Program-made: the position numbers and the translations under genes
In this document: positions 63,626 through 64,000 of the stretch, in pieces
Numbering within the stretch: position 1 is the first letter of the stretch
Layout: the number at the start of each line of letters is the position of its first letter
The notes under the pieces: generated by a model
Database searches by the model: none
Told to the model about the DNA's origin: nothing
The model's input: only the letters and a program-made list of their open reading frames with translations
Origin: Pseudobutyrivibrio ruminis CF1b
GTDB taxonomy: Bacteria; Bacillota; Clostridia; Lachnospirales; Lachnospiraceae
Direction: 5' to 3'
Assembly (NCBI RefSeq): GCF_000424005.1
Contig: NZ_KE384121.1
Location: 132,794-196,793, forward strand
Length of the DNA: 64,000 nucleotides

Positions 63626-63660
63626 AGAGGTTTAGTCTATGGCTAAACCTCTTTTTATTT
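63626..63660 (+). terminator. terminator beginning array element B
   Basis: AGAGGTTTAG (63626-63635) with CTAAACCTCT (63643-63652) and TTTTTATTT. Same sequence, including the seven-base loop, as 23626-23660. Confidence 0.92.
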
Positions 63661-63772
63661 GAGCTTTGTTCATTCTATCTGCCAAGAGTCCCAGTCAAGT
63701 GCAAGGCCTGGCGGCTCGGCTTCGCCGCCTCTTGACAGCGCCTCTTTTGGCAGATACTAGGCAAACAAGCTC
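63661..63772 (+). repeat. long imperfect hairpin H2 (copy B)
   Basis: 112 bp, GAGCTT...AAGCTC, differing at one position from the reverse complement of 24128-24239. Directly abuts the terminator T run, and is followed by the tail at 63778-63798. Confidence 0.9.
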
Positions 63773-63798
63773 AAAAAAATAGGACTGTGGCGAAGCCC

Positions 63799-63994
63799 TT
63801 TGTCAAAAGATAACGAGAATATGCAATTTATAAGAATGGCTCTGACAAAAATTTGCCTGCAAGTTCCTTATTTTGTCACTGGACAACGAAGGTATGCGAC
63901 TTACAGAACGCTTCCTGACAAAAAATGACTATTATTAAAGTTTTTTGTCAAAGGCTAACGAAAGAATAAGCTTTATCAATTGTTTTATGACAAA
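63799..63994. repeat. alternating inverted-repeat array B (72-73-bp period)
   Basis: TTTGTCA at 63799, 63872 and 63944 alternates with TGACAAA at 63843, 63916 and 63988. The gap inside each pair is exactly 37 bp three times; gaps between pairs are 22 and 21 bp. Each 37-bp loop has AACGA at the same position. The array continues to the end of the window. Repeat, loop and period all differ from array A. Confidence 0.82.
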
Positions 63995-64000
63995 ATGATT

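Overview
The window reads as chromosomal DNA of a low-GC anaerobic Firmicute in the Lachnospiraceae, most likely of the Butyrivibrio/Pseudobutyrivibrio type. The basis is the gene content: pyruvate formate-lyase with its activase, L-lactate dehydrogenase, LL-diaminopimelate aminotransferase, pyrB/pyrI, an AraR-controlled arabinose cluster, a PASTA kinase, strong AGGAGG ribosome binding sites and many tRNAs without an encoded CCA. The genus is an inference; no rRNA is present.

Layout. 1-7.1 kb: the end of a HEXXH protein, a divergent shikimate kinase, a radical SAM protein, a CPBP-type membrane protein and ldh, followed by a small AT-rich accessory patch (Phd/ParE-type toxin-antitoxin, membrane-linked XRE regulator with palindromic sites on both sides, three-gene DUF3791/DUF3990 module). 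7.2-7.8 kb: six tRNAs in one minus-strand unit. 7.9-10.6 kb: heavy-metal efflux unit (separate HMA protein, P-type ATPase, CadC-like ArsR repressor). 10.6-22.1 kb: the classic Firmicute block priA-def-fmt-rsmB-rlmN-stp-pknB-rsgA-rpe-thiN, plus an SGNH hydrolase. 22.2-23.6 kb: pyrBI. 23.6-24.3 kb: a non-coding hairpin/array element. 24.3-33.3 kb: GH25 lysozyme, small proteins including a 58-aa membrane protein, hisC, L,D-transpeptidase, Hsp33, methyltransferase, membrane protein and lipase-like hydrolase. 33.4-39.8 kb: the ATP synthase operon a-c-b-(delta-alpha fusion)-gamma-beta-epsilon. 40.0-46.6 kb: guanine deaminase, DAK-phosphatase-like fragment protein, glycogen debranching enzyme, glutathione peroxidase, D,D-carboxypeptidase and an amidase-like protein lacking catalytic residues. 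46.7-52.6 kb: araD, araB, transaldolase, araA, araR. 52.6-59.5 kb: dapL, eukaryote-type hisA, M18 aminopeptidase, flavin reductase, exonuclease, LacI-sensor/GGDEF protein. 60-63.6 kb: pflB, pflA, DUF2798 protein, then a second copy of the hairpin/array element running off the window.

The most unusual things are non-coding. Two loci 40 kb apart carry the same module (identical terminator, a 112-bp long hairpin differing at one base, a short conserved tail), and each leads into a strictly alternating array of short inverted repeats whose repeat sequence, loop length and period are locus-specific. Two other intergenic sites carry an ~85-bp hairpin with conserved loop and variable but complementary stem segments, the pattern expected of a structured RNA. 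A 195-bp element upstream of pflB folds as a three-way junction. Among proteins, the delta-alpha fusion of the ATP synthase stands out.
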